DNA from: Acidobacteriota bacterium
Lineage (GTDB): Bacteria; Acidobacteriota; HRBIN11
Assembly: GCA_030550225.1 (NCBI GenBank)
Contig: JAUQPV010000214.1
Span: 1 to 5,117, forward strand
DNA length: 5,117 nucleotides
Reading direction: 5' to 3'
In this document: piece after piece, positions 4,278 to 5,117 of the stretch
Numbering within the stretch: the stretch's first letter is position 1
Layout of the letters: each line of letters opens with the position of its first letter
Notes under the pieces: model-generated
What the model saw: the letters and a program-made list of their open reading frames with translations, nothing else
What the model was told of the DNA's origin: nothing
Databases searched by the model: none
Translations under genes and position numbers: made by a program

Positions 4278-5117
4278 TCAGTCTTCAAATTCAATCTTGT
4301 CGGCAATCCAAGCACTCCCCGAGGGCCGCCGGGACTTGACCTCAACCCGGACCCCATCTTGCAAGTTCGCACACGTGCCGTCCTTAAAGCGGGTCTGCAC
4401 GTCGACCAGGACCGTCACCGACCCGCCTCTCTCCATCTGAAGGGTGAAAGAAGCCGAGCCGCCGCAGGGATTCCCAGCAAGACCCGCTACCGTCCCCTTC
4501 GCCTCCAACTCGCCGCCTCGGTGGTCCTCAAACTCGATCTCGTCGGCGATCCAGGCACCGTTCTGAGGCCGCCGGGACTTGACCTCGACAAATGCCCCGT
4601 TTACCAGATTCGCACATGTCCCATGCTCAAACCGAGTCTGGGCATCGACCAGGATCGTCGTCTGGCTCCCGTTGTGATTCAGGACAAACGAGCCCGACGG
4701 CGCCGGACTGCACGTCACGGCCGCATTCGACACCGTCCCCTTCGCCTCAAACTCGGGGGGCTTCGGACCCTGCGGGGCATGGAGCCGAATCTTCCGGGCC
4801 AGCACCGTGGAATTCCCGATATACTGGCCCTTCACCTCCAAGGGGTCGCCGGCCTTCAATTGGACAGGGCTCGTGTTGATCCAGTTCGTGCTACTGTCGT
4901 ACTGAATCGTGTAGGTCTGGCCGAACACCTGGAGCGTAAATTGATTCGACCCCGCCACCGGCGGCTGAGCGACCGTCCCCATGAGGTCCGCCTTGTCGTT
5001 GTGGATGTGAATCTTCTCGACGAGGTTGCCCACCCGGCCTTGGATCACGATGCGAACCTCGACCTCGCCGGTCTCCTCGACCTGGACTTCGGTTTCCGCC
5101 TCCGAGCCCCGGCTGTG
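4278..5117 (-). CDS. Protein with tandem DUF5666-like domains (partial, N-terminus beyond window)
   Basis: Minus-strand frame open from the right edge to the stop at 4280-4278; 279 residues visible. It is all beta-rich and made of repeats of a domain resembling DUF5666: a GTV strand, a strand ending in VxVDxxTxF, a Gxx(L) turn with a VEVK strand, and a closing (A/V)xxIxF/L strand. Domain boundaries in visible numbering: the end of one unit at about 8-40 (VEVRIVIQG...EKIHIHN), then full units at about 44-113, 124-198 and 205-279. The last two are close copies offset by 81 residues. Each carries two cysteines (136 and 168; 218 and 249), suggesting one disulfide per domain and hence export from the cytoplasm; the first full unit lacks them. 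The signal sequence and true start are outside the window, and the GTG at 5048 is internal because coding similarity continues upstream. Function of DUF5666 is unknown; no catalytic motif is visible. Confidence 0.75.
   Translation of the reverse strand, partial: HSRGSEAETEVQVEETGEVEVRIVIQGRVGNLVEKIHIHNDKADLMGTVAQPPVAGSNQFTLQVFGQTYTIQYDSSTNWINTSPVQLKAGDPLEVKGQYIGNSTVLARKIRLHAPQGPKPPEFEAKGTVSNAAVTCSPAPSGSFVLNHNGSQTTILVDAQTRFEHGTCANLVNGAFVEVKSRRPQNGAWIADEIEFEDHRGGELEAKGTVAGLAGNPCGGSASFTLQMERGGSVTVLVDVQTRFKDGTCANLQDGVRVEVKSRRPSGSAWIADKIEFED
4281..4766 (-). repeat. Tandem 243-bp intragenic duplication encoding two DUF5666-like units
   Basis: The DNA of the last two domains aligns at a constant offset of 243 bp with no net indel: GTCTTCAAATTCAATC at 4281 against GTCCTCAAACTCGATC at 4524, GGCCGCCGGGACTTGACCTC in both copies, and CGTCCCCTTCGCCTC at 4491 and 4734. 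In protein, the closing 44 residues of the two units are identical at 32 positions, while the first third is diverged with compensating small indels. This indicates a duplication followed by divergence concentrated at the N-terminal strands. Confidence 0.8.

Noticed and set aside
4278..5048. GTG at 5048 as the true start of the DUF5666 gene
   Set aside because: The frame stays open to the window edge, and the 23 residues upstream include VEVR aligned with the VEVK strand of the other domains, so the gene continues beyond the window.

Overview
The window reads as chromosomal DNA from a high-GC, diderm (Gram-negative-type) bacterium. The diderm inference rests on a 982-residue protein with a signal peptide and a C-terminal region that looks like an outer-membrane beta-barrel ending in Phe. 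Codon choice is uniform across the genes, with strong use of GTC, CTC, GAC and CGG/CGC, so nothing stands out as recently acquired by base composition. The genes do not allow a confident phylum call. The dispersed palindromic and short tandem repeats, together with the unusual QueC, suggest an uncultured lineage, but that is a guess.

Layout: (1) positions 1-259 hold the 3' end of leuS (leucyl-tRNA synthetase), plus strand. (2) One base later, 261-3209 encodes a large three-part envelope protein: signal peptide, HExxH zinc-peptidase domain of the peptidase-MA type, TolB/WD40-like beta-propeller, proline-rich linker and putative outer-membrane beta-barrel. (3) A 162-bp gap (3210-3371) carries a 7-bp tandem repeat and small inverted repeats. 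(4) 3372-4004 encodes a divergent QueC (7-cyano-7-deazaguanine, preQ0, synthase). (5) A 273-bp convergent intergenic region (4005-4277) carries an 8-bp-period tandem array that starts inside queC, one degraded hairpin and an 87-bp nested palindrome. (6) 4278-5117, minus strand, is the 3' part of a gene for a protein of tandem DUF5666-like domains, running off the right edge.

The genes show no obvious shared pathway. leuS and queC both act on tRNA (charging, and supply of the queuosine precursor), but a large envelope protein separates them. The two envelope or probably secreted proteins (zincin-barrel and DUF5666 repeats) are the least characterised. The most unusual non-coding signal is the set of short-period repeats: a 7-bp period covering the signal-peptide codons of the zincin-barrel gene, the same heptamer in reverse orientation just after that gene, and an 8-bp period running through the queC stop codon. 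No defence system, mobile-element gene, CRISPR array, rRNA or tRNA gene was found.
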